Shown here: positions 18,268 to 26,875 of the stretch, in pieces
Layout of the letters: each line of letters begins with the position of its first letter
Position numbering within the stretch: position 1 is the stretch's first letter
From: Helicobacter macacae MIT 99-5501
GTDB taxonomy: Bacteria; Campylobacterota; Campylobacteria; Campylobacterales; Helicobacteraceae
Direction of reading: 5' to 3'
Assembly (NCBI RefSeq): GCF_000507845.1
Contig: NZ_KI669455.1
Coordinates: 319,057-383,056, forward strand
DNA length: 64,000 nt
Notes under the pieces: model-generated
Database searches by the model: none
Seen by the model: the letters and a program-made list of their open reading frames with translations, nothing else
What the model was told of the DNA's origin: nothing
Translations under genes and position numbers: made by a program

Positions 18268-19434
18268 TTAGCGATACTTTCGCAAACGAGCTACTAGAGA
18301 ATCCCCTATGCCCTGCACACATTGCACAAGGATAATGATGACAATCACAGTGCTAAACAAAATATCAGGCTGATAGCCTTGAAATCCTAGTCGTATCGCT
18401 GTATCGCCAAGTCCGCCAGCTCCAACAGCACCGCCCATAGCCGAGTAGCCAATAAGCCCGATGATAGTGATGACTACGGCATTGCAAATGCTAGGCAGTG
18501 CTTCAGCTATCATCATTTTTATCACGCCAAGTTTTGACGCACCAAGACTTAGGCTAGCCTCTATAAGTCCTTTATCTACTTCATCTAGTCCCCCCTCAAA
18601 TAGCCTAGCGATGAAAGGAATCGCCGCTATGGATAGTGGGATAATCGCTGCACTTGCGCCAATGCTAGTCCCTACAATAAGGCGAGATAGTGGCAAAAGC
18701 AAGATAATCAAAATGATAAAAGGAAAAGAGCGGATAATATTTACAACCGAGCCGATGATAGCATTTAGACTTTGGCAGGAAAAAATCCGCCCCCTTTTTG
18801 TTAGGCAAAGTAGCACCCCCAAAGGTAGCCCAAAAATCACAGCAATGAGGGTGGAAATGCTAACCATATAAAGCGTGTCATAAGTGGGCTGTGAAATCTG
18901 CGTGTAGTTGTAGATGAGTTTTTGCGTGATTAGGTTTTGTAGATTTTGGCTAGAATCATCTAGAGCAGATTCTAGATAATCTGCCTCACTAGAATCTATA
19001 AAAAACCCACCAAAATATGTAGCGATAAATGGACTAACTAAGCCTAGATAATCCCCAAAAGTAGAATCGATTTTTTGTGCACTAGAATCAAGCGATATAG
19101 CAACTTCGCGCAAAAAATGCTTTGGCGATTCTTGCGTCCTTTGTGGAGAATCTTTGGTGGGATTTTGCAAAGAATCTTTAGCTAAGTTTTGCTCTTTGGC
19201 AGATTCTAGCGTGGCTAATCGCTTCTCATAGCAGATATTGCTAAGTGTGCTTATATCGCGCAAAAATGGCGCAACACTTAGGCTAAAAAGCACCAAAATC
19301 CCAAACGCAATAAACAAAAAGCGCACAAAAGCAAGCGATTTTTTAAACACCAAACTAGCAGAAGCATTTGCTAGAAAATCTATCAATGCAAGGTTTGCAA
19401 AATCTAAAATTTGTTTTTTAGGCTTTTTTTTCAT
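18268..19434 (-). CDS. metI: Methionine ABC transporter permease MetI with long N-terminal extension
   Basis: Inner membrane permease of the MetNIQ importer. Residues about 175-388 are a standard Met[52 protein letters not shown] and the EAA loop [18 protein letters not shown] that contacts MetN. MetI is normally about 217 residues; this protein has about 170 extra. The extension includes a membrane segment (about residues 33-60), a Gln/Ser/Asp-rich stretch and another hydrophobic segment ([16 protein letters not shown]). It lies between metN and lepA. No metQ gene is seen in the window, so the binding protein must be encoded elsewhere. Confidence 0.92.
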   Translation of the reverse strand: MKKKPKKQILDFANLALIDFLANASASLVFKKSLAFVRFLFIAFGILVLFSLSVAPFLRDISTLSNICYEKRLATLESAKEQNLAKDSLQNPTKDSPQRTQESPKHFLREVAISLDSSAQKIDSTFGDYLGLVSPFIATYFGGFFIDSSEADYLESALDDSSQNLQNLITQKLIYNYTQISQPTYDTLYMVSISTLIAVIFGLPLGVLLCLTKRGRIFSCQSLNAIIGSVVNIIRSFPFIILIILLLPLSRLIVGTSIGASAAIIPLSIAAIPFIARLFEGGLDEVDKGLIEASLSLGASKLGVIKMMIAEALPSICNAVVITIIGLIGYSAMGGAVGAGGLGDTAIRLGFQGYQPDILFSTVIVIIILVQCVQGIGDSLVARLRKYR

Positions 19435-19504
19435 TCGTATCTTTTTCCTTTTGTTTTTGCTGTGCTTTTTTTGGTTGATTGAGCGGGGTGGATTTGAGCG
19501 AGTT

Positions 19505-20572
19505 TTAGCTTGTTTGTAGGATTTCTAGATTTTGTATAATTAACCCCTTTTGCCTTAGGTAGTCTATGGCTAGCTCGTTTTGCTTATCTTGACTAAATTC
19601 TACAAGCAAATGTCCGACTTTAGTCGTGCTAAGTGGCTCGATATTGCCTGCTAAAATGTTGATTTCTACGCCAAATTTTTGGACTATTTCTGAAATCAAA
19701 GGCTCATTTATATGCTCGCCCACAAAGGAGATTTTATAGACATTGCTTGGATTTTTGATAAGCGAGTTTGCTCCATTGCTAAGGCTTCCGCTAAAAAACT
19801 GCGCATCAAAAAGATGAGTAGGCATATATGAGAGTAGTTCGCGCGTAACTTCATTTCTAGGTGCGCTAAAAATCTCCTCCACGCTTCCACGCTCAATAAT
19901 CTCCCCCGCACTCATCACGCAGGCTTTATTACAGATTTGTCGCACGACTTCGATTTGGTGTGTGATAAGCACGATAGTAAGCCCCAAATCCGCTTGAATG
20001 CGCTTTAGCAATTCTAAGATAGATTTTGTTGTCTTGGTATCAAGTGCACTCGTGGCTTCATCACAAAGCAAAATATCAGGGTGGTTGCTAAGGGCGCGAG
20101 CTATCGCCACTCGCTGCTTTTGCCCACCGCTAAGCTGACTTGGATAAAAATCCGCCTTATCGCTAAGCCCGACAATCTCTAGTAGCTCTTTTACCCTAGA
20201 ATCTATTTTTTTCTTATCCCACTTAGCGATTTCAAGTGCAAATGCGACATTGCCATACACGGAGCGAGAGGACAAAAGATTGAAATGCTGAAAAATCATA
20301 CCGATTTTTTGGCGTTTTTTTTGTAGCTTGGCTTGAGAGAGTGTGAGGATATTTTCACCATTTATGAAAACCTCGCCACTACTTGGGTTCTCTAAGCGAT
20401 TTATTAGGCGGATAAGGGTTGATTTGCCAGCACCCGAATATCCTATGATTCCCATAATATCACCCTTTGCCACTTCCAAATCAAGTGGCTTAATCGCGCA
20501 AAATCCGTTTGGATAGGTTTTTGAAATTTTGCGTAGAGAAATCATAGAATCCGCAGAATCAATAGAAGTCAT
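19505..20572 (-). CDS. metN: Methionine ABC transporter ATP-binding protein MetN
   Basis: Cytoplasmic ATPase of the D/L-methionine importer. Walker A GYSGAGKST at about residues 44-52, Q-loop in MIFQHFNLL, signature LSGGQKQRVAIARAL, Walker B ILLCDEATSALD and the H-switch in VLITHQ are all present. The C-terminal part (about 278-350) looks like the NIL/ACT-like domain that binds methionine for trans-inhibition in MetN. Length 355 is normal. The start has AAGGA upstream. The metI gene follows 70 bp downstream on the same strand. Confidence 0.94.
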   Translation of the reverse strand: MTSIDSADSMISLRKISKTYPNGFCAIKPLDLEVAKGDIMGIIGYSGAGKSTLIRLINRLENPSSGEVFINGENILTLSQAKLQKKRQKIGMIFQHFNLLSSRSVYGNVAFALEIAKWDKKKIDSRVKELLEIVGLSDKADFYPSQLSGGQKQRVAIARALSNHPDILLCDEATSALDTKTTKSILELLKRIQADLGLTIVLITHQIEVVRQICNKACVMSAGEIIERGSVEEIFSAPRNEVTRELLSYMPTHLFDAQFFSGSLSNGANSLIKNPSNVYKISFVGEHINEPLISEIVQKFGVEINILAGNIEPLSTTKVGHLLVEFSQDKQNELAIDYLRQKGLIIQNLEILQTS

Positions 20573-20648
20573 TTAGCAATCCTTAAAGCCAATCTAAAAT
20601 ATAAGGAGTTTAAGAGGTATAAAAGAAGTTTGTATATTGCTATTTTTA

Positions 20649-20735
20649 TGGTGCCGAAGGTCGGACTTGAACCGACACAGGGTTGCCCCTACTAGATTTT
20701 GAGTCTAGCGCGTCTACCAGTTTCACCACTTCGGC
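20649..20735 (-). tRNA. tRNA-Leu (anticodon CAA)
   Basis: Read on the minus strand it begins GCCGAAGTGGTGAAACTGG and ends CTTCGGC-A-CCA, with a 7-bp acceptor stem and encoded CCA. The anticodon stem CTAGA/TCTAG encloses loop CTCAAAA, giving CAA. The TTCGAGT T-loop and a long variable arm are typical of class II tRNA-Leu. Confidence 0.97.
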
Positions 20736-20800
20736 ATTTAGCACAATAACACAGTCAAAAAAGAACATAAAATCCACATTTTTTACGACACAAGTCAAAA

Positions 20801-20885
20801 TGGTGCGCTGAGCGAGACTTGAACTCGCACGAGTTGCCCCACCACCCCCTCAAGATGGCGTGTCTACCAATTCCACCACCAGCGC
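20801..20885 (-). tRNA. tRNA-Leu (anticodon GAG)
   Basis: Read on the minus strand it begins GCGCTGGTGGTGGAATTGG and ends CAGCGC-A-CCA. The anticodon loop is TTGAGGG, giving GAG, within a CCATC/GGTGG stem that contains a T-G wobble. It has a long variable arm and TTCAAGT T-loop. It lies 65 bp upstream of the CAA tRNA-Leu on the same strand, suggesting a joint transcript. Confidence 0.97.
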
Positions 20886-20938
20886 GTATCAAAAATCAAA
20901 ATCCCAAAAATAAAACTAAAGCAAAAAACTATAAAAAT

Positions 20939-21003
20939 AAAAAACCCACCTTTTTAGGAAATCTAAATTTAGATAATCTAAATAAGAATCCAAAAAAGGT
21001 GGG
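20939..21003 (-). terminator. Rho-independent terminator after atpE
   Basis: On the minus strand, GCCCACCTTTTTT, an inner AT-rich part that can itself pair (TAGATTA...TTTAGATT), then AAAAAGGTGGG followed by a T-rich run. It starts about 10 bp after the atpE stop. Confidence 0.8.
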
Positions 21004-21012
21004 CAAAAAGCA

Positions 21013-21378
21013 CTAGCTTAGCAATGCTTTAAAGGCATTTACGATTGCGCCTGATTCTGGTAAGAATGGGTTACCATAAATAGCGATAATCGCAAAAACA
21101 AGCGTGTAGATAACTTGCGCTTCAATAAGTGCTAGAGCGATAAACATCGTTCCTAGTAGCTTACCACCGATGCCGGGATTTCGCGCAGTGCCTGATATAG
21201 TAGCAGCAGCAGCATTTCCCATACCGATAGCACCACCAAGTGCAGCGATACCAAGTCCTACAACACCGCCTGCGACTGATAGTGCCATAAGTAGTGATAA
21301 ATCACTACCGCTAAACACACTCTCGCCAGCGAACGCAAAACCTACAAGTCCAAAAAACAAAATTCCAAGTGCTTTCAT
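21013..21378 (-). CDS. atpE: ATP synthase F0 subunit c
   Basis: Proteolipid of the rotor ring. Two membrane helices flank the polar loop GTARNPGIGGKL; the first helix contains the G-rich packing run (GLGIAALGGAIGMGNAAAA) and the second carries the proton-carrying Glu86 in ALIEAQVIYTL. The N-terminal hydrophobic stretch ending AFAG (about residues 1-18) resembles the cleavable leader of Helicobacter/Campylobacter subunit c. It is monocistronic, away from the rest of the atp operon, as in related genomes. The start has AAGGAG upstream and a strong terminator follows. Confidence 0.96.
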   Translation of the reverse strand: MKALGILFFGLVGFAFAGESVFSGSDLSLLMALSVAGGVVGLGIAALGGAIGMGNAAAATISGTARNPGIGGKLLGTMFIALALIEAQVIYTLVFAIIAIYGNPFLPESGAIVNAFKALLS

Positions 21379-21463
21379 TCTTTTCTCCTTTCTAGCCTTT
21401 CGGATTTATCCCCTACTCGTGCTTTAGAATGTGCGGAGTAATTATGCCAAAACAAAGTTAAAA

Positions 21464-23689
21464 TTACGCTAAAGCTAGCCCGATTTTACCTCGAAAAGTT
21501 TCTACAACCACGCATTTGAGAATCTGCCCTTGAGTGTATCGCTCTTTTAGTGGCGCATTTTCGCGTGGAAGTTTGCTGATGTGTATCAAGCCATCTCCAC
21601 CTCTTGGTAGCTCGATAAACAGCCCAAAATCCGCCACACTTTTTATCACACCATCAAACACTTCGCCATTTTGATAAGTCTCTTGAGGGGCGATGAGGGC
21701 GAGGATAAAGGCGCGTGCATTGTGGATAGCACTAGAATCTAGGGCGTTTATTTGGATTTCGCCTTTGTCTCTAAAAATATCAATACTCACGCCAAACCGC
21801 TCGGTTATATCTTTTATGGTTTTGCCACCTTGCCCGATGATGTCTGCGATTTTGGCACTTGGCACGGCAAAGACTTCACTTTTTGGCAAAATCTCATCTT
21901 GGATTTTGATATTTTTGCAAGCCTCCTCCATAATGCCTAAAATATGCTCCCTAGCTTCTTTTGCCTGATACAACGCTTCTTTTAAAATCCCAAAATCTAG
22001 CCCACCTAGCTTTATATCCATTTGCATAGCACTTATGCCTTTGGCACTCCCTGCTACTTTGAAATCCATATCTCCATCGTGGTCTTCTAGTCCCATTATG
22101 TCTGTCAAAATCGCGTATTTTTGGCATTTGGAATCTTTGCTAGAGCTTTTTTTGGATTCTTTTGTCACCTCATTGCTAGAGTTCTCACACACAAGTCCCA
22201 TAGCCACACCTGCTACTAGCTCGTTTTCTATCCCGCACGCACGAAGTGCAAGAGAGCCACCACATACACTTGCCATAGATGAGCTTCCATTTGATTCTAG
22301 GATTTCAGAGACTAGACGGATAGTTTGGCGATTTGTGTGGCTTGTGGGGAGGCTAGATTCTAGGGCTTTTTTGGCAAGATTTCCGTGTCCTAGCTCTCGC
22401 CTGCCTACGCCACCTATCATACTTGCTTCGCCCACGCTGAAGCTAGGGAAATTATAATGAAAGCTAAATTTTTCTTTCACAGGAGCGTTTGTAGCGGGGC
22501 TTGTGGTTTGATTTGTTGCATTTACTCCGCTAAAGTCATCAAGGATTTGCGCATCATTTTCGCTTCCTAGCGTGCAAGTAACAAGTGCTTGAGTCTCCCC
22601 ACGAGTAAATAGCGCACTAGCGTGCACACAAGGCAAAATATTTGTCTCAATGCTGATATTTCGCACTTGCTTTAGTCCCCTGCCATCAGCTCTTAGGCTA
22701 GATTCTAGTATCATTTTTCGCACTTCATTTTTTTTGTAGAGATTTAGCATTTCTTTTATGGAGGATTGGAGTTCTTTTATTTCTTGCTCGCTAGAATCTT
22801 GTGATATTTTGGACTCTAAGATTTGTTTAGCGATAGATTCTATATCGCTACTTCGCTCGGATTTGCTCATCGCCTTTATCGCTTCTAGCACGGGCTTTGC
22901 GTAGTCTTTGGCGATGAGGTTATATAGAGGTTCATTTGATATGATAGGCTTTAGTGGGAGGTTTAGGGTAGGTGATTTGTGTGGTTTTATGAGTTTTTCA
23001 TATTGGGTGCAGTCTTTTGTGATTGCGCCTTGTGCTAGTGTGATAGCTTGGCATAGAGAATCCTCATCAATGTAAGGGTTTTTGGTAGAATCACTAGCTT
23101 GTTTTTTGCCTTTCATTTCTATCATCAGTATATCTTGCCCACTGCCTGATACAAACAAATCAAGCGTGGATTCTTGCATTTGGGTGTTTGTGGGGTTTAT
23201 CACAAATTTATTTTCTATCCTGCCTACGCGCACGCCACTTACAGCAGGGACAAACTCTAATCCAGATACGAGCAAAGCATTTGCCGCAGCGTGCAAAGCA
23301 CATACCTGCAAATCACTCTCCCCCTCATAGCTTAGCGCGAAAATCGTAATTTGTGTGGGATAATAATAGCCTTTGGGAAAAAGCGGTCGAAGTGTGCGGT
23401 CAATAAGCCTAGAGGTTAAAATCTCAAACTCACTTGGCTTGCCCTCACGCTTCATAAACCCACCCGGGATTTTACCTATGGCGTAAGACTTGTGTATATA
23501 CTGCACTGTGAGGGGCAAAAAATCCTCTTGCCTAGCCTCATAATCCACCGCTACGGTAGCTAGCATAACTGTTTTTTTGGACTCATACCACACGCTTCCG
23601 CAGGCTTGCTTGGCGACATAGTTGAGTTTGTATCGTTCATCTAAATTTGATAGTGCGATTTCTACTACTTGTGGACTTTTGGCGTGCAT
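21464..23689 (-). CDS. pnp: Polyribonucleotide nucleotidyltransferase (PNPase)
   Basis: A phosphorolytic 3'-5' exoribonuclease and component of mRNA decay. It has two RNase PH-like domains (first with GGFMKREGKPSE, second with RADGRGLKQVRNI and VGEASMIGGVGRRELGHG). A KH domain (PSAKIADIIGQGGKTIKDIT) and a C-terminal S1 domain (VFDGVIKSVADFGLFIELP, ending at GKIGLALA) follow. At 741 residues it is longer than the usual about 690-710; the extra residues are Ser/Lys/Glu-rich inserts, for example ENSSNEVTKESKKSSSKDS. The start has AAGGAG upstream. Confidence 0.96.
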   Translation of the reverse strand: MHAKSPQVVEIALSNLDERYKLNYVAKQACGSVWYESKKTVMLATVAVDYEARQEDFLPLTVQYIHKSYAIGKIPGGFMKREGKPSEFEILTSRLIDRTLRPLFPKGYYYPTQITIFALSYEGESDLQVCALHAAANALLVSGLEFVPAVSGVRVGRIENKFVINPTNTQMQESTLDLFVSGSGQDILMIEMKGKKQASDSTKNPYIDEDSLCQAITLAQGAITKDCTQYEKLIKPHKSPTLNLPLKPIISNEPLYNLIAKDYAKPVLEAIKAMSKSERSSDIESIAKQILESKISQDSSEQEIKELQSSIKEMLNLYKKNEVRKMILESSLRADGRGLKQVRNISIETNILPCVHASALFTRGETQALVTCTLGSENDAQILDDFSGVNATNQTTSPATNAPVKEKFSFHYNFPSFSVGEASMIGGVGRRELGHGNLAKKALESSLPTSHTNRQTIRLVSEILESNGSSSMASVCGGSLALRACGIENELVAGVAMGLVCENSSNEVTKESKKSSSKDSKCQKYAILTDIMGLEDHDGDMDFKVAGSAKGISAMQMDIKLGGLDFGILKEALYQAKEAREHILGIMEEACKNIKIQDEILPKSEVFAVPSAKIADIIGQGGKTIKDITERFGVSIDIFRDKGEIQINALDSSAIHNARAFILALIAPQETYQNGEVFDGVIKSVADFGLFIELPRGGDGLIHISKLPRENAPLKERYTQGQILKCVVVETFRGKIGLALA

Positions 23690-23887
23690 TTTGCTCCTTT
23701 TTGGCTTCGCTAGAATTAAGATTTTATCATTTAAGCCGTGCTATTGTAGCACGCATAAACTTAAGTATATTTTATGATTGCACAAAAATCATTCACAAAA
23801 TTTGCTTAAGTTTTGAAAATTTCATATTATTTGCTTACAAAAGCGGTATCTTTAGAAATATTAAAGAAATATTAAGTTTTTGTCAAA

Positions 23888-24811
23888 TTATGTCTTGTGA
23901 TTTTGTGCGCGTTTGGCGATTTTTGAGGATTTTGATGATTTTTGGGAGTTATCAAGCAGATATACATAGCCCAAAATCCCACAGCCCGCAAGTATCATAA
24001 GGCTAGATAAAATCTGCCCCATACTAAGCCCACCAAACACACCATCAATGACAAAATAAAGCCCCATTTGCGAGTCTGGCTCCCTCCAATACTCCGCTAC
24101 AAATCTCGCCACACCATAGCCTATGCCATACACCGCGATAAGTGCGCCATTTTTGTGCAAAAATCTAGCACAAATCGCCACCACGATAAAAAGCACAAAT
24201 CCCTCTAAAAAGCTCTCCAAAAGCTGGCTTGGGTAGCGCAGCTCGCCATTTACTAGGATTCCCACTACTTGCCCGAAGCTATCATTATCTGGCACGATTC
24301 TGCCATATAGCTCTTGGTTTAAGAAATTGCCAACTCTGCCAAAAATATATGCAAGCGGGACACTTATCGCTAGTAAGTCCATTAGCTGCAAAAAACTTTG
24401 TTTTTTAAATCTACAAAAAAGCCACGACATAAAAAGAAATCCCACCGCACCACCGTGGAAGCTCATACCGCTAATGCCTACAAAATTGCCATAGCTATCA
24501 AAGGGGCTAAAAATCTCTAAAGGGTTTGCCAAATAATAAAATCTATTTGGGTCATAAATAAGCACATAGCCAAGCCTAGCACCCAAAATCACACCCGCTT
24601 CTGCCCACAAAAAGTAGCTATCAATCATAGTTTGTGCTATGGAAAATCTCTGCGGAAAATGGCGAATAAAAAATTTGGCAATAAAAAACGCCAAAATAAG
24701 CGCACACGCATAAGCGATACCATACCAATGCACCTTTAGCCCAAAAAGCGAAAAAGCCACAGGGTCAAACTGCGAATAGATGCTATTCCAAAAACTTAAA
24801 TGCGATTCCAA
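23888..24811 (-). CDS. lgt: Prolipoprotein diacylglyceryl transferase
   Basis: Inner membrane enzyme that adds diacylglycerol from phosphatidylglycerol to the lipobox Cys of prolipoproteins. The Lgt signature GRVGNFLNQELYGR is present, as are GISGMSFHGGAVG with the essential His and ARFVAEYWREPD near the C-terminus. There are about seven membrane helices. The start is TTG (MESHLSFWNSIYSQ) with AAGGAG upstream. The C-terminal 20 residues are Ser/Lys-rich. In H. pylori lgt sits next to the RluA-family gene; here the two-gene HATPase/STAS-like pair lies between them. Confidence 0.95.
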   Translation of the reverse strand: MESHLSFWNSIYSQFDPVAFSLFGLKVHWYGIAYACALILAFFIAKFFIRHFPQRFSIAQTMIDSYFLWAEAGVILGARLGYVLIYDPNRFYYLANPLEIFSPFDSYGNFVGISGMSFHGGAVGFLFMSWLFCRFKKQSFLQLMDLLAISVPLAYIFGRVGNFLNQELYGRIVPDNDSFGQVVGILVNGELRYPSQLLESFLEGFVLFIVVAICARFLHKNGALIAVYGIGYGVARFVAEYWREPDSQMGLYFVIDGVFGGLSMGQILSSLMILAGCGILGYVYLLDNSQKSSKSSKIAKRAQNHKT

Positions 24812-24892
24812 AAATACTCCTTAAATGTGAATTGCAAATGTGATTTGCTAGATTATTGATTTTGTGTTTTTATATTTTTGGCTAGATTTTAT

Positions 24893-25324
24893 CTAGCTCA
24901 TCACAGAATCTAGGACTTTGCCCTTTGTGGTAAGTCTAGGGTCGCTATCAATGCTAATAGCAAAGATTTTGTCAAACTCAATATTTTCTAGCATACTTAG
25001 CAAGCGATAGTGGTCAGTAGCGATTTCAAACTCGTATTTGTTGTTTTGCTTTAGCTTTAGGATAAAGCCTAGCGCGTGGGTGTTAAACGGATATGCATCC
25101 ACAAGCATAAGTCTAAAAGAGTTGTATTTTTGGATATTTTGGGGTTGAGTGTCTTTTTTTATGCTATCTTTGCTTTTTGGCATCGGCGGGGTGTGTGGAT
25201 TGTCGATAAATTTTTCAAGCGCACCATTGACTTGGGATTTGAAAAGCAAAAATTCCTCATTTGTCTTTACTCTCCCCACCCAGCAGATATAAAGCCTCTC
25301 ATCTTTTAGCACGACACTTACCAC
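24893..25324 (-). CDS. Small protein with STAS-like fold (putative)
   Basis: A 143-residue cytoplasmic protein not recognised by name. The C-terminal half, SFRLMLVDAYPFNTHALGFI followed by KLKQNNKYEFEIATDHYRLL and SMLENIEFDKIFAI, follows the beta-alpha-beta-alpha pattern of STAS (anti-anti-sigma) domains: a strand, a helix at the phosphorylatable position, a strand and a helix. The N-terminal VVLKDERLYICWVGRV would be the leading strands. A Pro/Lys-rich insert (residues about 43-62) splits the domain. It overlaps by 7 bp the upstream gene, whose product has a possible histidine-kinase-like ATPase segment. The start is GTG. The fold call is pattern-based only. Confidence 0.4.
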   Translation of the reverse strand: MVSVVLKDERLYICWVGRVKTNEEFLLFKSQVNGALEKFIDNPHTPPMPKSKDSIKKDTQPQNIQKYNSFRLMLVDAYPFNTHALGFILKLKQNNKYEFEIATDHYRLLSMLENIEFDKIFAISIDSDPRLTTKGKVLDSVMS

Positions 25325-26013
25325 GCGTTTGTTCCTTTGGTTATTTTTGGATTTAGGGGCTTTAGCCTTACGCGCAGTGTCCGCTCTCTCGCGTTTGGCA
25401 AAAAGATTTTGGGCGTATCATAGCAGATTTTATCCACAAGATAGGCAATGACTTTGTTGCCTAAGAGATTTTGGCAATCTAAGTCGTTTGATTTTGCTGA
25501 TAGATTTTTGGCAGGCAGCTTCTTTGCAGATAAATTTTTTGTAGGCAGATTTTTGGCAGATTTTAGCTCATCATAGTGCAAGGCATACACTCGTGGGACT
25601 TGTAGCATTTGTATCGGGGCTAAGATTGTGGCTAAGGCATTGTTATTTTGGCTACTTTTTAGGCTTGCTAGATTTTTGCCTACAAGATAGTGTAGCGATA
25701 TTTGTATAAACTCATCGCAGACAAATGCTCGCATATAGATTTTGGTAGAATCTAGATTTTGCCTAGATTTAGCGATAAGATTCTTGCCATATTTTTTGCT
25801 AGAATTTATGTCTATTTTTGCGCTAGGTTTTGTTTTTATGCCATATTTTAGCACATTGCTTCCTAGCTCCCAAAGTAGCTGATATGTATCATCTCTTTTT
25901 AGGCTTCCCTCTCGCCCAAATATTTGCCCCAAAAGCTGCTCTAAGCAACGCTCTAGCCCCTCAAAGCTAGCTTCTAAAGTCAAATTCACTAGGCAACTTT
26001 GAGGTAAAAACAT
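25318..26013 (-). CDS. Protein with possible HATPase-like N-terminal segment
   Basis: A 231-residue protein of unknown function. The stretch YQLLWELGSNVLKYGIKTKP resembles the N-box helix of GHKL/anti-sigma-factor ATPases (E-x-x-x-N-x-x-K-[HY]-G). Later ATP-binding glycine boxes are not evident. A tandem short repeat KNLPTKNLSAKKLPAKNLSA (residues about 154-173) looks like a linker. I chose the ATG at 26013 because AAGGA is better spaced there than for the TTG two codons earlier. It overlaps the 3' end of the RluA-type gene by 47 bp and the STAS-like gene by 7 bp, so the three are co-transcribed. Confidence 0.42.
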   Translation of the reverse strand: MFLPQSCLVNLTLEASFEGLERCLEQLLGQIFGREGSLKRDDTYQLLWELGSNVLKYGIKTKPSAKIDINSSKKYGKNLIAKSRQNLDSTKIYMRAFVCDEFIQISLHYLVGKNLASLKSSQNNNALATILAPIQMLQVPRVYALHYDELKSAKNLPTKNLSAKKLPAKNLSAKSNDLDCQNLLGNKVIAYLVDKICYDTPKIFLPNARERTLRVRLKPLNPKITKGTNAW

Positions 26014-26848
26014 ATTCAAAAATCCTTATCTCACTTGCGTGAAGCATAAGTCTTGAAGCATTTAGCCCGCCATAGAGCGTGTCGCCTATGAGTGGGTGTC
26101 CTATGGCTTGTAGGTGTGCGCGGATTTGATGAGTGCGCCCTGTTAGGATTCTCACATCTAGGAGAGTTTTTTTGCCTTGAATAAATCTGGGTGCTATGTG
26201 CGTGGTGGCAGATTTTGCGTTTTTTGCTTTTTGCGCCGCGCTTTGTGAGATAGCTATTGTTTTTGCAGATTTGCCTTTGTGGATAAGCAGTGGCAGGGAG
26301 ATTTCTTGCTCATCATTTATGATTCCACTCACTAGGGCATTATAAAGTTTATAGACACGATTTTTGACAAACTCATCTAATGCCTTTTTGGCAAAATCAC
26401 TATTTTCCTTGACTAGCAGCAAGCAACCACTTGTTTCTTTATCTAGCCTATGGAGTAGCTTCCATTCTTTGCCTTGCTTATCTTGGCACTCTCTCTCTAC
26501 CTCATAGCTATCCATAAACGCAGGTTTATCCACACACATTATATCCTCATCTTTGTGGATAATCCGCACTTCTTGGACTTGCCTTATGCTAAATCTTACG
26601 CCTTTTGGCAGGGGGACTCTAGCTAGCGTTAGTTTTTTGCCATCAGCACTTACAAGCCCTCTATCGATTAGGGATTTTGCTTTGCTATGCGAAATGCTAA
26701 GGCTTTCGCTTAGGAGTTTGTAGGCTTTTTGGGTGGATTGATTTGTATTAGCTATTTTGTTTGTTGTGGCATTTTGGGTTTTTTTGGGGGCTTTGGGTGT
26801 TTTTTTGGGCTGTGCTTTTTTTATTTTTGTGTGTTTTGATTTTTGCAT
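25967..26848 (-). CDS. RluA-family 23S rRNA pseudouridine synthase (HP0956-like)
   Basis: Catalyses uridine to pseudouridine conversion in RNA. A Lys/Thr-rich N-terminus (about 40 residues) is followed by an S4-like RNA-binding domain (KLLSESLSISHSKAKSLIDRG). The synthase domain contains LLHRLDKETSGCLLL with catalytic Asp136 and DVRILTGRTHQIRAHLQAIGH. The family is clear; the target site in 23S rRNA is not. Gene order with waaA, flgZ, nif3 and glyQ upstream matches what I recall from H. pylori HP0956-HP0960. Confidence 0.9.
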   Translation of the reverse strand: MQKSKHTKIKKAQPKKTPKAPKKTQNATTNKIANTNQSTQKAYKLLSESLSISHSKAKSLIDRGLVSADGKKLTLARVPLPKGVRFSIRQVQEVRIIHKDEDIMCVDKPAFMDSYEVERECQDKQGKEWKLLHRLDKETSGCLLLVKENSDFAKKALDEFVKNRVYKLYNALVSGIINDEQEISLPLLIHKGKSAKTIAISQSAAQKAKNAKSATTHIAPRFIQGKKTLLDVRILTGRTHQIRAHLQAIGHPLIGDTLYGGLNASRLMLHASEIRIFEYVFTSKLPSEFDFRS

Positions 26849-26875
26849 TTTTTTGTCTTTAAGATTTTTTAATGT

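Noticed and set aside
18268..20572. SAM or T-box riboswitch before metN-metI
   Set aside because: The sequence between tRNA-Leu and metN is under 80 bp and shows no such structure.
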